This document shows, piece by piece, positions 22,723 through 22,803 of a DNA stretch of 22,803 bases. The notes beneath the pieces were generated by a model. That model saw only the letters and a list, made by a program, of their open reading frames with translations. It was not told the DNA's origin and did not search any database. Made by a program: the position numbers and the translations under genes. Origin of the DNA: CAZHOV01 sp964534315 (GTDB lineage: Bacteria > Bacteroidota > Bacteroidia > Chitinophagales > Saprospiraceae); assembly GCA_964534315.1 (NCBI GenBank), contig CAZHOV010000091.1, positions 1 to 22,803 of the forward strand. The letters run 5' to 3'. The first letter of the stretch is position 1; every line of letters starts with the position of its first letter.

Positions 22723-22803
22723 TAGAACGACTTAACGAATTGAGGATATAAGCGCCTTGTCAAAATTGGGTTACCATTAGATTGAGATGAATTTTGGATC
22801 TTA

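Overview
The window looks like Bacteroidota, probably the Saprospirales/Lewinella side of the phylum. Four predicted exported proteins end in a type IX secretion (T9SS) C-terminal sorting domain (989-1922, 2315-5215, 16880-18430, 18466-21294). Promoter-like sequences follow the TTTG / TAnnTTTG pattern rather than the E. coli one. YD/RHS core remnants, dockerin-like repeats and DUF4397 domains also fit. No rRNA, tRNA or CRISPR array was seen.

Region 1 (1-8491) is decayed. It holds a both-ends-truncated sterol-desaturase-like fragment at the left edge, a helical Saprospirales-type gene split by a large internal deletion (90-942), a dockerin/T9SS gene with a frameshift and apparent internal deletion (989-1922), a short MITE with direct repeats (1937-2106), one intact large secreted protein with a papain/C39-like core (2315-5215), a palindromic element (5341-5482), two RHS-gene scraps flanking a RelE/ParE-type toxin-antitoxin pair whose toxin carries an in-frame amber codon (6019-6617), and a sulfide:quinone oxidoreductase whose 5' end is joined directly to a truncated DUF1641 gene.

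Region 2 (8492-16549) is intact and reads as a respiration/sulfur block: cytochrome bd oxidase (cydA, cydB), a convergent outer-membrane porin, two YeeE/YedE-type sulfur-compound transporter genes, a small two-helix membrane protein, a periplasm-facing rhodanese lipoprotein and an SDR oxidoreductase. With the adjacent SQR this suggests handling of sulfide and sulfane sulfur coupled to quinol oxidation; that link is inferred from gene content. The transporter promoter has a perfect 19-bp palindrome filling the exact spacer between its -33 and -7 boxes, plus an upstream CRP/FNR-like TGTGA-N6-TCACA site. A second Crp/Fnr-size palindrome lies just before cydA.

Region 3 (16550-22803) holds a divergent intergenic 8-bp tandem repeat (about 16 units), a probable two-gene operon of T9SS-exported proteins (PAP-like metallophosphoesterase, then a DUF4397 multidomain protein), a hairpin-rich MITE containing a perfect 30-bp inverted repeat, and a histidine-kinase-like gene whose phospho-acceptor His is replaced by Leu.

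Intergenic DNA is rich in structured repeats: two MITE-like elements, a six-hairpin palindrome array (12901-13097), a G-quadruplex-type repeat (15685-15729) and the 8-bp satellite.
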